From Reinekea sp. G2M2-21 (GTDB lineage: Bacteria > Pseudomonadota > Gammaproteobacteria > Pseudomonadales > Natronospirillaceae): a stretch of 64,000 nucleotides of DNA. The stretch's first letter is position 1, and each line of letters opens with the position of its first letter. The DNA lies in contig NZ_JADPQG010000008.1 of the NCBI RefSeq assembly GCF_015687175.1, forward strand, positions 124,001-188,000. Direction: 5' to 3'. The position numbers were made by a program, and so were the translations under genes. A model generated the notes under the pieces. It searched no databases. It saw nothing but the letters and a program-made list of their open reading frames with translations, and had not been told where the DNA came from. Of this stretch, positions 43,853-53,700 are shown in pieces.

Positions 43853-45280
43853 TTACTCGACACAGGTTTGCCAGTAGACGCCATCGGTTCCACACTGGGT
43901 TGTGTATTCACCGTTTGCATAGGTAATTTTCCGCCTCCATTCACCTTTCTGGTTTCTGGAGATCCTGTGCTCGTCGTCACCGTCTTTAAATGTTTTCGTT
44001 TTTACCCACCAATCCGCGCTCCCCGTTTCGGTGTCATCGAAGCGATAAGACAGGCCATAGAGCGTAGGAATCAATAAATCGAAATCAATATAGTCCGATA
44101 GACTGTTCAGGTTGACCCAATCAATCAAGAATGGAAAATCCGTATCAGTCGGGTAGTGGTACTGAGTATTATATTCGATGTCGTCTATTTCATAGTCGAT
44201 AAACGCATATCGTCCGGTCAGAATGGCGGCAAAGTCACTGACCACACAATCGTTATATTCCGTCGCGGTACGTGAAGACAAATTAACCAATTCATAGCCA
44301 ATGCCTTCGCTGTGCAACCGAACGCCTTCTTTTATGTCGCAACTGTATGGGCTGTCATCACCTTTTCGGGATTCAAATTCAAAACTTTCGGTTACGGTCG
44401 CATTGTCGTAAGGCTGCGTTGTCTTGTTACCATAAATAATGGTGCGGATTTCGGTTTCCAGGTCTTCATCGATTTTGATCAATTCGAAACGATTGATGGT
44501 ATCGGTGATCAGGTAGGTTTCACGATACCAGGCATCCGGGTAAGTGTCAGCGTCGACGTCGCGATCATCCGATTGAAAAAAACTGACCCGAGCCAGGGCG
44601 GCGTCCGGATACTGCGCCTGCAACTGTGCTGTGTGCGCAACACTGGCCTGTAAACCCTTGACAATCTTCTGGGCAATGTCAGACGCGGCGATATCCCCCG
44701 AAGCCACAAAGTCGGCGAATATTCGTTCTTGGGACATATTGTAGTGTGCAACGGCTACGGCTATGGCGTCGTCTACGAGCTTGGTCAGATCCGTCTGTAA
44801 GCCAACATCGGCTTTCACGCTGTCACAATTCAGATTGGACAGCGTATTGGCAGCCACCTTTTTTTGTGCGCTTTGCCAGATGACCGACGTCAGCGGTGTA
44901 ATGTGAACATTGGATTGGCTGGCGTTTTCGTCAAAGCTGGGTGGTAATGTCATGCTGTAGGCTTGAGTCACGGTGCCGAGGTCGGCATCCACGGCACCCA
45001 CCGGAACCTGCACAACAAGCGGCGCGTAGGCCAGACAGCTGCGTTGATCCGGCGTCAGTGCGAGTTCATATTGCCCTGCGTTACCTGATAGAGCGGAGGG
45101 TTCATCACTGTCGGCGATGCCGTTGTAATTCAGGTCCAGAAAAACAGTCGCGCCAGACACGTAGCCGTCGATGACGCGTCCTGCAATCGTTGTTGTTGAA
45201 TTTGTCGGCGGGTCTGTCGGTCCACATGCCGACAGTAAAATACTGAGTGAGAACAGAGTACCAAGAGTTTTGTTTAACAT
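43853..45280 (-). CDS. Lipoprotein, tandem paralogue 2
   Basis: A 475-residue lipoprotein (lipobox LSAC, Cys at about 19). After a Thr-rich linker comes AGRVIDGYVSGATVFLDLNY with an acidic loop, the same domain as in paralogue 1. The C-terminal domains also align (DWWVKTKTFKDGDDEHRISR, then QCGTDGVYWQTC). Its complete first domain suggests a carboxypeptidase-regulatory/SdrD-B-like fold used for surface display. It was duplicated from, or gave rise to, the gene at 42356. Function unknown. No other gene links to it in an obvious operon. Confidence 0.68.
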   Translation of the reverse strand: MLNKTLGTLFSLSILLSACGPTDPPTNSTTTIAGRVIDGYVSGATVFLDLNYNGIADSDEPSALSGNAGQYELALTPDQRSCLAYAPLVVQVPVGAVDADLGTVTQAYSMTLPPSFDENASQSNVHITPLTSVIWQSAQKKVAANTLSNLNCDSVKADVGLQTDLTKLVDDAIAVAVAHYNMSQERIFADFVASGDIAASDIAQKIVKGLQASVAHTAQLQAQYPDAALARVSFFQSDDRDVDADTYPDAWYRETYLITDTINRFELIKIDEDLETEIRTIIYGNKTTQPYDNATVTESFEFESRKGDDSPYSCDIKEGVRLHSEGIGYELVNLSSRTATEYNDCVVSDFAAILTGRYAFIDYEIDDIEYNTQYHYPTDTDFPFLIDWVNLNSLSDYIDFDLLIPTLYGLSYRFDDTETGSADWWVKTKTFKDGDDEHRISRNQKGEWRRKITYANGEYTTQCGTDGVYWQTCVE

Positions 45281-45347
45281 AGCATTTTCCTTTTTGAGTT
45301 GGCGATGTTTGGATCCTTTCGCCGTTTTTTAAGCAAACGAAGCCTCG

Positions 45348-45369
45348 GGTGCTCAAAATACGGAGCACC
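45348..45369. other. Hairpin between permease and lipoprotein genes
   Basis: GGTGCTC (45348-45354) and GAGCACC (45363-45369) form a perfect 7-bp stem in the 120-base gap past the permease stop. No T-run follows on either strand, so factor-independent termination is uncertain. It may protect the 3' end of the message. Confidence 0.35.
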
Positions 45370-45400
45370 AAATGATCGTTGATAAATGGGGTTGTTGGGT

Positions 45401-46960
45401 TTAGGCGGAGAGCATTCGCTGTCGCCGGTACTTATGAAATAAGGCGCTGAACAAAAACCAAAGCAGGGTGATGCCAAGAGTTAATGACATAAACAATGTG
45501 CTTGAAATTTCTGTGTCACTTAACGCAGTGGTGGTATACCGCACCGGTATGTTCATTTGCCGATTCGGATTGCGCTGCAACCAAGCCCAGCGTTGGCCAT
45601 TGTTGTCCGGATAGAATACATCCAGCATCGTCAGCTCAGAGTCTGTCTGATGGAAAACCACAAATGTGGGGGGTTGTACCGTTGGGAATTCAGTGATGTC
45701 GGGTTGTCCGTCGATCAATCTGAACAGAAACGTTTTCTGTGCATTACCGAAAGCAAGGTAACCCTTTTCTGCAACGTCATTCACGAAATACCAACTTAAC
45801 TCGACCGCTGGCTGTCGCCAGAGTACCGAGGTTGTACTGTTGGCGTAGCGCAGAAGGGTTGAGTTGAGTATGGCGAGCTCCTGGCCTTGGAACGATACAA
45901 AGACGGGCGTGGTGCTGGTCGGATTTTGCCACACCAATTCTGCTTGCTGCATAAAACGTTGATAACTGTTGCTGTCCTTTGTGTAGCCTTCGGTATTCAG
46001 CCATGGGTTTTTTAACGAACGACTTAACCAGTCGGTTTTGATGTCTTGCCCAGTACGGTAGGTTAAGCCCAGAGACCGTACCAGGGGTTGCACGCTTCCC
46101 AGGTTGCGAACAGTCAAATTAATGCTGGATGGCTGTTCGGGTTTCTGTGCACCGGTCGTAAAAGATGGAATGCTCTGCAGCGCCATTTGAGTATTTTCCT
46201 GCCAGCGTCGTTCGCTCTCATTGTCGGTGACGAACTCGACACCAGCGGACTGCTGTATTGCCTGCGCAGGCTCAGCGACAAGCACCGGGAACCGTAAGGA
46301 ATAATCGCTCACCAGCAGACAACTGAATACAAACAGGGCAGTTATGGTGGTTCGGCCGGTCAGCAACAGGATTTGTTGGGAAGCAAAACGGAGCTTGGGT
46401 TGGGTAACAAAGGTGCCAGCCAACAGAGTAAAAATGAAAATCGGAAACAACAGCGCCAAATGCCATGGCAATACTGTCCAGGTTAGTATCAAGCCGGAGG
46501 CAACGAACACCAAGATGCTTCGGACCTGACGATATTCCGCGCAATAGTGTGCCACCAAAATAGCCGACAACGATGTAAACCAGACCCAGACAAATGCGAC
46601 AATATCTAGTGGCAAGGTGGCCGATGTTTGAATGGCCAACCAAATGGCGATCGGCACCAGCTGCGTCAGCGCGGCAACACTCAAAAACTGTAGACCGATT
46701 GCACGCAGGCGCGCACCGGGCGTTGCCCACAGCTGGCGCCACAAAAATGCATGACCATTCTGCCAGCTTAAATAGGACATAAACAAAAAGTTTTCGAGCC
46801 ACCAAACAATCCCGAACAGAGACGTTACATTGGTGTCCGCATTGAGTGTCAGGGAGTGTGCTGTTAACAGCATTAAGCCGATATTCAATACCGTCTGTGC
46901 AACCATCGCTGGCCAGTAGTGTCGATAGAATGTTGCGCTCATGAGCCCGCTGAGAGTCAT
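45401..46960 (-). CDS. ABC-2-like membrane permease
   Basis: A 519-residue membrane protein. About six hydrophobic helices lie in residues 10-230, and a large soluble, probably extracytoplasmic domain (about 230-490) precedes a final helix before the basic tail KYRRQRMLSA. It overlaps the ATPase gene by four bases and is the third gene of a GntR-ATPase-permease set like Bacillus ytr systems. It would form the membrane part of an exporter. The substrate is unknown. Such operons often respond to cell-wall antibiotics. Confidence 0.7.
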   Translation of the reverse strand: MTLSGLMSATFYRHYWPAMVAQTVLNIGLMLLTAHSLTLNADTNVTSLFGIVWWLENFLFMSYLSWQNGHAFLWRQLWATPGARLRAIGLQFLSVAALTQLVPIAIWLAIQTSATLPLDIVAFVWVWFTSLSAILVAHYCAEYRQVRSILVFVASGLILTWTVLPWHLALLFPIFIFTLLAGTFVTQPKLRFASQQILLLTGRTTITALFVFSCLLVSDYSLRFPVLVAEPAQAIQQSAGVEFVTDNESERRWQENTQMALQSIPSFTTGAQKPEQPSSINLTVRNLGSVQPLVRSLGLTYRTGQDIKTDWLSRSLKNPWLNTEGYTKDSNSYQRFMQQAELVWQNPTSTTPVFVSFQGQELAILNSTLLRYANSTTSVLWRQPAVELSWYFVNDVAEKGYLAFGNAQKTFLFRLIDGQPDITEFPTVQPPTFVVFHQTDSELTMLDVFYPDNNGQRWAWLQRNPNRQMNIPVRYTTTALSDTEISSTLFMSLTLGITLLWFLFSALFHKYRRQRMLSA

Positions 46961-47664
46961 ACACTTGCTTCCTTGGCTGGTTGTAACATGGCTTCAATGG
47001 CATGTCGGAATGTCGGTTCAATATCGTGCAGGCTTTCGGTTTCGCCATGCCACGTGACCCGACCTTCGGCAAGAATCAGAACCTGATCGGTGAGCCGTTC
47101 CAGCTCATACATTTGGTGCGTGCTAAACAAAACGCAGGGCTGATCGTCCATAAACATCTGACTGAGAATTTCCAGGCAGTGATTGATGGCAACAACATCA
47201 ATACCCAACGTGGGCTCATCCAACAGCCAGATTTGTGGATGCTGAGACAGCATAATGGCTAGATGTAAACCCGCTCGCTCACCTGTGGAAAGGTTGCGGT
47301 ATTGCTGCTGTGAGTCGATGTTAAATACATTCACAATTTCGGTGAAGCGGGCATCGTCCCAGGTCGACTGTGTTTGGCTCGAACGACTGCGGAACAGGCT
47401 GGCCAGTTGACCGACACGAAGGTAACCGGGATACGCCGTTTGTGGGTGTATATGACCAACCCGAGTTGAGGCGCACGCAATGTGACCGGTCAGTGGTTGT
47501 TCAGCACCGGCAATGAATTTCATCAGACTGCTTTTACCCGCCCCATTGCGACCAATAAGCCCATAGATGTGACCGAAGTTCAGCGTGAGTCTGGGGATAT
47601 GCAGATGCCAGTCACCCTGATACCGGTGTTTTAGGTTGGTAATTGAAATGGCCGGCTTATCCAC
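46957..47664 (-). CDS. ABC transporter ATP-binding protein
   Basis: A protein of about 235 residues. The GTG at 47664 is chosen because it overlaps the GntR stop and has AGAGGA eight bases upstream. Motifs: Walker A GRNGAGKSS, signature LSTGERAG, Walker B IWLLDEPTLGID, H-loop STHQM. The signature begins LSTGE instead of LSGGQ, a variant common in exporters regulated by YtrA-type GntR proteins. It is translationally coupled to both neighbours. Confidence 0.88.
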   Translation of the reverse strand: MDKPAISITNLKHRYQGDWHLHIPRLTLNFGHIYGLIGRNGAGKSSLMKFIAGAEQPLTGHIACASTRVGHIHPQTAYPGYLRVGQLASLFRSRSSQTQSTWDDARFTEIVNVFNIDSQQQYRNLSTGERAGLHLAIMLSQHPQIWLLDEPTLGIDVVAINHCLEILSQMFMDDQPCVLFSTHQMYELERLTDQVLILAEGRVTWHGETESLHDIEPTFRHAIEAMLQPAKEASV

Positions 47665-48049
47665 GCGTATTATCCTCTGGTAATAACTCATCCAATGCTT
47701 GCAACAGTCGCTGGCGACTGACCCCAAGTGGGCGCGTTGCGACAATAAAGGTTTCTGCCGCGTTCTTTATTTGCCGGTCTATTTCGGCGTCACTGAAACG
47801 AACTTCGGTCTGGGCCACAAAATAGCCTTTGCCGGGATGACTGACCAAACTGCCGGATTGCACCAACAGACCGAACGCCTTGCTGATGGTATTGGGATTT
47901 ATTTTCAGTTCTTTGGCTAACTGCCGAACACTGGTGAGGGCTTCGCCGGGCGCCAATTCGCCATGCGCAATCGCCAGTTCGACCTGGCGGCGGAGCTGGG
48001 CGCTGAGCGGTTCCTGATTGTCGGTGTGGAGCTTGAATGAAATGGGCAT
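47657..48049 (-). CDS. GntR family regulator, YtrA subfamily
   Basis: A 130-residue regulator. The winged helix occupies residues 10-75 (QLAKELKINPNTISKAFGLL, then the wing GKGYFVAQ), with only a short helical tail. This is the YtrA subfamily that represses the ABC operon it heads. Here the ATPase and permease follow with overlaps. The promoter region carries a matching 9-base inverted repeat at 48069-48095. Confidence 0.9.
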   Translation of the reverse strand: MPISFKLHTDNQEPLSAQLRRQVELAIAHGELAPGEALTSVRQLAKELKINPNTISKAFGLLVQSGSLVSHPGKGYFVAQTEVRFSDAEIDRQIKNAAETFIVATRPLGVSRQRLLQALDELLPEDNTRG

Positions 48050-48068
48050 TCGACACGCTTATCAAATC

Positions 48069-48108
48069 AACTGCACTAAGGATAGTAGTGCAGTTAGTGC
48101 AGTGTCAA
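48069..48108 (-). promoter_or_regulatory. Promoter and operator of the GntR-ABC operon
   Basis: AACTGCACT (48069-48077) and AGTGCAGTT (48087-48095) form a perfect 9-base inverted repeat, and AGTGCAG is repeated directly at 48096-48102. On the minus strand a -35 TTGACA (48108-48103) is followed after 18 bases by TATCCT as -10. The operator overlaps the promoter, as expected for an autorepressor. Confidence 0.7.
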
Positions 48109-48186
48109 CGGATATTTTAAAATCGGATTGTTGAGGAGGCGGATTTTGCGAGAGACCCGCATGGTTACAGGGCGCAGTTATTGGTT

Positions 48187-48591
48187 TTATTGAGCGACAT
48201 GCCTGGCGAAGTTGTCCAGAATCGCCTGCCAACCCGCCTTTTGCATGTCGGCGGAGTTCTGATCTTCGGCATCAAAAACTTCAGTGACCTTAACGCCAGC
48301 CTCGGTTGCTTCAAACAAAACCTGAACCTGTCGGTCGTCACCGAGGGAATATTCTATTCGGCTATTAGGCTCGACAACGGTGTAGGTGCCGGAAAAATCA
48401 AAGCCCATGGAGCCGTCTTTGGCTTCCATACGGGAACTGAATTGACCGCCCACGCGCAGGTCAACGTCACAGGCGGTGGTGTGCCAATCATCGGATGCGG
48501 CGTTCCATTGCATAATGTCGGCAGGAGTATTCCATGCTTGCCACACCGTATCGAGGTCGGCATTGACGGTGGTTTGAATGGTGATTTTCAT
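48187..48591 (-). CDS. AHSA1/SRPBCC family protein
   Basis: A 134-residue protein of the START/SRPBCC helix-grip fold, AHSA1 subgroup. It opens ITIQTTVNADLDTVWQAWNTP and has DLRVGGQFSSRM and the GTYTVVEPNSRIEY strand, then a long C-terminal helix (QKAGWQAILDNFARHV). Members bind small hydrophobic ligands or partner proteins; the role is rarely known. It stands alone. The 307-base gap upstream (48592-48898) has no gene and is the divergent promoter region with the transporter at 48899. Confidence 0.9.
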   Translation of the reverse strand: MKITIQTTVNADLDTVWQAWNTPADIMQWNAASDDWHTTACDVDLRVGGQFSSRMEAKDGSMGFDFSGTYTVVEPNSRIEYSLGDDRQVQVLFEATEAGVKVTEVFDAEDQNSADMQKAGWQAILDNFARHVAQ

Positions 48592-48898
48592 GATGTCAGG
48601 TCTCCAGAGCCTGGGGTAAAAATCTGATAATAGCTGGTTTCGATGAAAAGCGTTTTAAAAGTTTTTTGAAATGAGTCCGCGTGCATTTTGAATAAAAAGA
48701 TACAGAAAACCGCTCGGTCAACTTGGGCTAAGCACCAACGGTAATGTGAGTGTGCTCGCACAGAACCCATAAACAATGTCGCAATTGCGAACGTATCCCG
48801 ACAACTCGCTTTGCCCTATAGTAGCGTTTTTTGATCAATCGACTTTGGGTGTGACTTCTGCTGGTGCGCGGGTCAACTTTGTTTAGGGAACAGAAATC

Positions 48899-49765
48899 AT
48901 GGGCATCGTTGTCGCGTTAACCGCTGCATTATTTTGGGCCATATCTGCCCGCTTTTATGGTCACAGTGCGGCGCAGTGGTCGGTTTTCCTGTTGAACTTT
49001 GCTAAGAACCTGAGTGCAGTCGTTTTACTGGCCTTGGCGTTGTGGCTGTTGCCCATGCGATTGACGGCAGATTGGCAAACGGTGCTGATCTTAGTGCTCA
49101 GTGGTGTGATCGGCATTGGTATTGGCGACACGGCTCTGTTTGCGGCATTACGACGCATGGGCGAGCAGAACACGCTGTTGATCGCCGAAACGTTAGCGCC
49201 ATTGCTGGTGGTAATGCTGGGGTTCGTCTTGCTGGCGGAAGAGCTGCATTGGCTGCATGGCGTGGGGATATTTTTGGTGTTGTTAGCCACCGATCTGGCC
49301 ATTGGCTGGCGACGCTCAAAAAGCATCAACAAAGCGGCGGTCGGTTTTGCGGTGGTTGCTGCGGCTTGCCAAGCCACGGGTGCATTGGTGTCGCGTTATT
49401 ATTTGAGCACCACCGAGTTGGGCGTGCTGGAATCAGCTGTATGGCGTTTGCTGGGTGGGCTGTTGTTTGTGTCTGCGGTGTTGCTGGTTATGATGATGCG
49501 GCGCCAGACCATTCGGTATCAGCCACTCACCTTGCGCCAGAGCAGTAAACTGTTTGTCGCGATCTTACTTGGCACTGTACTGGGTGTGTTTATGTTGCAA
49601 TGGAGCCTGGACCTATTGCGCGCCGGTGTCGCCCAAACATTATTGGCCTCGAGTCCTCTGTTTGCCGTGATTGTAGCGTGGTTTAACCGAGATGCCGTGA
49701 CCGCCAAGCAATGGCTGGCTGTTGTGATTGGGGTTGTTGGCGTCGCGGCAATTTCATTGGCCTGA
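48899..49765 (+). CDS. EamA/DMT family transporter
   Basis: A 288-residue integral membrane protein with ten predicted helices in two EamA halves (about 1-140 and 150-288). GLALFWAISARFYG-like openings and GIGDTALFAALRRMG in the first half and QATGALVSRYYL in the second half are typical of drug/metabolite transporters. It likely exports an amino acid or other small metabolite. It is transcribed alone and converges with the histidine phosphatase gene. Confidence 0.88.
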   Translation: MGIVVALTAALFWAISARFYGHSAAQWSVFLLNFAKNLSAVVLLALALWLLPMRLTADWQTVLILVLSGVIGIGIGDTALFAALRRMGEQNTLLIAETLAPLLVVMLGFVLLAEELHWLHGVGIFLVLLATDLAIGWRRSKSINKAAVGFAVVAAACQATGALVSRYYLSTTELGVLESAVWRLLGGLLFVSAVLLVMMMRRQTIRYQPLTLRQSSKLFVAILLGTVLGVFMLQWSLDLLRAGVAQTLLASSPLFAVIVAWFNRDAVTAKQWLAVVIGVVGVAAISLA

Positions 49766-49783
49766 ACTCGGATGCCTTTACCG

Positions 49784-50374
49784 TTATTGATTCAAGAAAG
49801 CCACGGCTCGGTTTTTGAAAAAGTCGTCTTCAACCAGTTTGGTTATTTTGCCCGACTGAATACCAAAGTTTACGTAGCCGACCGAGTCCAGTGGCATGCC
49901 GATCCACCAGGCGATCACATAGCTCGCCGCAAATGCGTGAGTCGAGATGACCGACACTGCCGGCAGCGAAAGTGTATCAAGATATGTATAAATTCTTCCG
50001 GCAAATTCTCGCTTGGTTTCAGCGCCTTCCACAATACGATGATCCATGCGGTTTGTTCCGTCTTCTGGCCTTATTCGTTTATCCAGCCACGCTTGAACTT
50101 GGCCGTCCGCTTTTCCGAAACTCATTTCGCGTAACGCCGCCGTTGTGTCTAACGTGGCCCCGGTCGCTTTTACGATCTGCTCGGCGGTCGATTTTGCGCG
50201 CGCAAGATCGGATGAAAATACTGCGTCGATGTTGGCTTCTGCTTTCAACCGATTTGCAATTGTAATCGCATCGTTCACACCTTTTTCGGTCAGTGCTGAG
50301 TCGTACCAGCCACCGACCCGACCCTCCAAATGATGCGCTGCTTCGGTGTGCGATATGACGTACAGAGTTTTCAT
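49784..50374 (-). CDS. Histidine phosphatase family protein with variant active-site motif
   Basis: A 196-residue protein of the phosphoglycerate-mutase-like superfamily. The N-terminal motif is VISHTEAAHH, so the usual Arg of RHG is Ser, and the catalytic His is kept. FSSDLARAKSTAE near residue 57, the SFGKADGQ loop and ISTHAFAA near residue 143 correspond to the remaining conserved blocks. A subgroup with [ST]H-x-E and GGWYDS is known among marine bacteria, so it may still be active. Its start overlaps the tail of a decayed VOC gene by ATGA, which suggests an earlier operon. Confidence 0.82.
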   Translation of the reverse strand: MKTLYVISHTEAAHHLEGRVGGWYDSALTEKGVNDAITIANRLKAEANIDAVFSSDLARAKSTAEQIVKATGATLDTTAALREMSFGKADGQVQAWLDKRIRPEDGTNRMDHRIVEGAETKREFAGRIYTYLDTLSLPAVSVISTHAFAASYVIAWWIGMPLDSVGYVNFGIQSGKITKLVEDDFFKNRAVAFLNQ

Positions 50375-50442
50375 AGACGTTCATCCTGTTCAAGCGCGTG
50401 TTGAGTTATCCCCAATCGCTTACCAAATGGGGCAATCGATAT
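50371..50442 (-). pseudogene. C-terminal remnant of a VOC (glyoxalase-fold) gene
   Basis: On the minus strand the frame reads SIAPFGKRLGITQHALEQDE, closely matching the C-terminus of the VOC gene at 63170 (LIDPFGNRLGITQHGAQAC). Only about 23 residues remain, preceded in frame by a TAA. The stop overlaps the histidine phosphatase start (ATGA), so a VOC gene once headed that unit. Confidence 0.6.
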
Positions 50443-50447
50443 AATAA

Positions 50448-50513
50448 AGCGTTAGTTGTCGCAGTCCCAGTAGTCATAGGTGTTTGATATCCCGTACTAT
50501 CCTGCGTTGCCAT
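50448..50513. repeat. Imperfect direct repeat, left copy
   Basis: About 66 bases resembling 59810-59869 in the same orientation. The shared core is roughly ATATCCNGTANTATCCTGCG flanked by AGCGTT on the left and TGNCAT on the right. Together with the VOC remnant it fills the left part of the 371-base gap before the RHS gene. Confidence 0.5.
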
Positions 50514-50745
50514 GATTTTGTTCTGAATGTTTGTGGGAGCCGTTATCGGGATGTCGATCAAAACTGTGATCCTCGTCAAATTCTTCGCTCGGAGTTGACA
50601 AAATGCTTGCGAAAAACTGACAGTCTAAATATTGTTCAGGGCTCAAAGGAATGTAGCTTGGCCGTGGTTGCCAAATCAGTGCTCGATGTATTCTTACCTC
50701 AAGTCAACCTGTGCATTCCATTTATCAGACTTCAAAGGGAATGTA

Positions 50746-53700
50746 ATGCACGGTCTCCTTCCAGGTTTTCTCCAAACTATAAATAATGCGATTAAAGAAC
50801 CTACGCGAGTTTTCGTTGTTATTGGGTTATCGGTCTTGTCGGCCTTGTTCTCTGCTCAAGCATCGGCGACTGAATATGGCGAATATGAAGAATTTGGTCT
50901 TGGGGCTTTCCGGGAGCGATTGTTCAGCCAAATGGAAAGCTATGACCCTTACTCCGGTAAAGTCAACTTTGTGCATCATGACGCCAGCATTAGAAGCTCC
51001 AGTTCGCTTTCTGTGAATTTTAACCGCCGCTTTCTCAATAAGCTTGATACCTATGGTGCGCACGCTGGCGATTGGGCATTGAGTTTTGGTATGGTGCAAA
51101 ATGTATCGGGGTTTCCGTCGGGGGAATTTTGTGATCAAGTCCTAAGCAGGCCATTTATTACCCCCTCTGGCATGATCAAAGAGTTTGTCGCCTCACTGGA
51201 AATCATGAGACCCAATACCCCTGCCATCTATCAGCTGGTCAGTAAAGACGGTTGGCGAGCCTACTGTTGGTATGCAGGGAGTGTACCCAAGTCTTACCAA
51301 TACAAAGAGGGAAATAACCCTCGTGGCCGCGATGAAGTAGTATTCCAAAGCCCAGACGGCACTAAGTATATCGTTGGGCAAAAATTTACCCGTATCAAAT
51401 ACCCTGGGAGTGGCGGCTATTCATCGGGTGGTAATATGGAATGGTTGGTAACCCGCGTCGAATCAGCTGCTGGAGACTGGTATAACATCAGTTATGTGAC
51501 AGAAAAGATTTTGCTGCGCAGCCGCAGTGGTCCAGATGACAAAGTGTTAACCTACAAGCTTTCCTCTATAGGGATGTCTGACGGTTCAGTCATCAATTTC
51601 GACTATGAGACGGTTACCTTAAAGCGAACCAGCGATTCTAATTACCAGCAAATGTTGCTTGATAAAGTTCGTTATAACTCGCAGATAATAATTGACTACG
51701 ACTATGTAAAACGAATTCAGTCGTCCGTGACTCCAATAGAATCCATGGTTTTGAGTAAAGCAAATTTAGGTGAAGGCATAACCTGGGACTACGGCAATGG
51801 TATGAGTGCTTCACCTTTGGGTGACTATGTTTTCACATCACCGAATGGGTTGACAGGAACTTACAAAATGAGCTTCAGGGACTTCTATAAAGTATCCACT
51901 ACCTATTTGAAGTCTGCTCAATATACAGGGGTTGGCATCAATCAAACCACCCACTATGACTACGAAACCAATACTCAAAAAGATCCGATATCGACAACAG
52001 TAAAAAACGGAAAAACCTGCACCAAATACGTCCATTGGGGCGATCACAATACCCCGACAGGCGCAGATTTATACAAGCGTGGTACGACGAAAGAAGTTTT
52101 AACCTACAACGACAATAGCTGCAGCGTGCTGGCTCAAAAAGTGATTTATACCCATGTACCCATAAAAGTCTCTAATGCTGACGAAGTTCGTAAGCGACCG
52201 AGTGCCACCTATCACGAAACGCGCGTTCCGGTCGTCAGCAACGTTAAAACTGAAATCTACAACAATGGTGGTACGGATATTTTCGAAACCACCTACTCAA
52301 ATTGGGACGGCTATTTAAACCCGAGAACAACGGTTGAAAGGTTTTCCTCATCTGGCTACGCAACACAAACCCGCACCAAAACCCTGACATATGAGAACAA
52401 TGTAACCGCGTGGGTTTTAGGCCTGCCTGATACCACCACGCTATCAGGGATTGCTGGAAGCACAAATAACGACTATCACAGCAATGGGCTACTGAAGAAA
52501 TCGAATAGCTACGGTATTACCAATAACTATACCTATCATACAAAGGGTGATCTCTACCAACATACCGACCCGCGCAATAAGGTAACCACGTTTAGCGATT
52601 ATAAGAAAGGCGTCGCACGGGCGGTTTCTGGACCAGAGGGTTACTCTGTCTCCCGCATTGTCGATGACTACGGCAACACCACATCTGAAACCAAATGGGG
52701 TGTTACGACAGGGTATGGCTATGACCGCCTGAATCGCTTAACGAGTGTTACCACGCCTTCCGGTTCAGACTTTAATATTGATATTGATTACAGCAAAAAC
52801 AGTACGGGTTTAAAGCAAACTGTAACCCGTGGCTTTCATATCAGCGAAAGCCAATACAATGGGTTGGGTCAGCTGAAGTGGCAAAAGCAAACGGTTGCCG
52901 GTGTTAACAGCGGCACCTCAGCGTCAACGACGACCTACTTCAACTACGATGCTGCCGGGAATCGAACCTTTGTCAGTTACCCCAATGCCAGTACGACGGG
53001 TACAACAACCGCCTATGATGGGCTTGGTCGTATTACCACAGTCACGCAAAGCGACAATTCAAAATCAACCTTCAATTATAAAGCGGGCAATAAAGTCAGC
53101 GTGACAGATGCTCAGGGCAATACCGTCACCAATACCTATTTGTCTTGGGGCAACCCGGGAGAAAAATACCTGGCTAAAACCGAACAGCCCGCCTCAAGTG
53201 CCAATACCAGTGCTATATTAAGCCCGGCCATTACCACCACTATTGCGCGCAACAACTTAGGGCTGATCGATTACGTGATACAAGCTGGTTTCACGCAAGA
53301 CTACGCCTACACCCCAAGCTGGCAATTGGATTACATCACCACGCCTGAAACCGGAAAAACCGATTATTCCTTCGACGCCAACGGCAACATGACTGAAAAA
53401 ACTGTTGATGGTCAAAAAACTATTTATACCTACGACGGCTTAAACCGGCTCGACTTCGTGAACTACCCAGCCCCAGCTTACGATGTAGACTACAAATACA
53501 ACAGCAAAGGGCAATTGGAGTGGGTCAGCAAAGGCAATCTGAAATGGAGTTATGCCTATACCGACAACGGCGTCATGAACAACGAAACATTGACGCACAG
53601 TGCCGATGCGAAAACCTGGGCATTTGTTTATGCTATAGACAGCTACGACAATGTCGCCTCTATCACTTACCCTAATGGCAACGTGATTTCCTATAACCCC

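Noticed and set aside
46272-47072. Minus-strand frame of 266 codons overlapping the ABC permease and ATPase genes
   Set aside because: It is in a different frame from two genes with clear helices and Walker motifs, and its composition (many Cys, Arg, His) is typical of a shadow frame.
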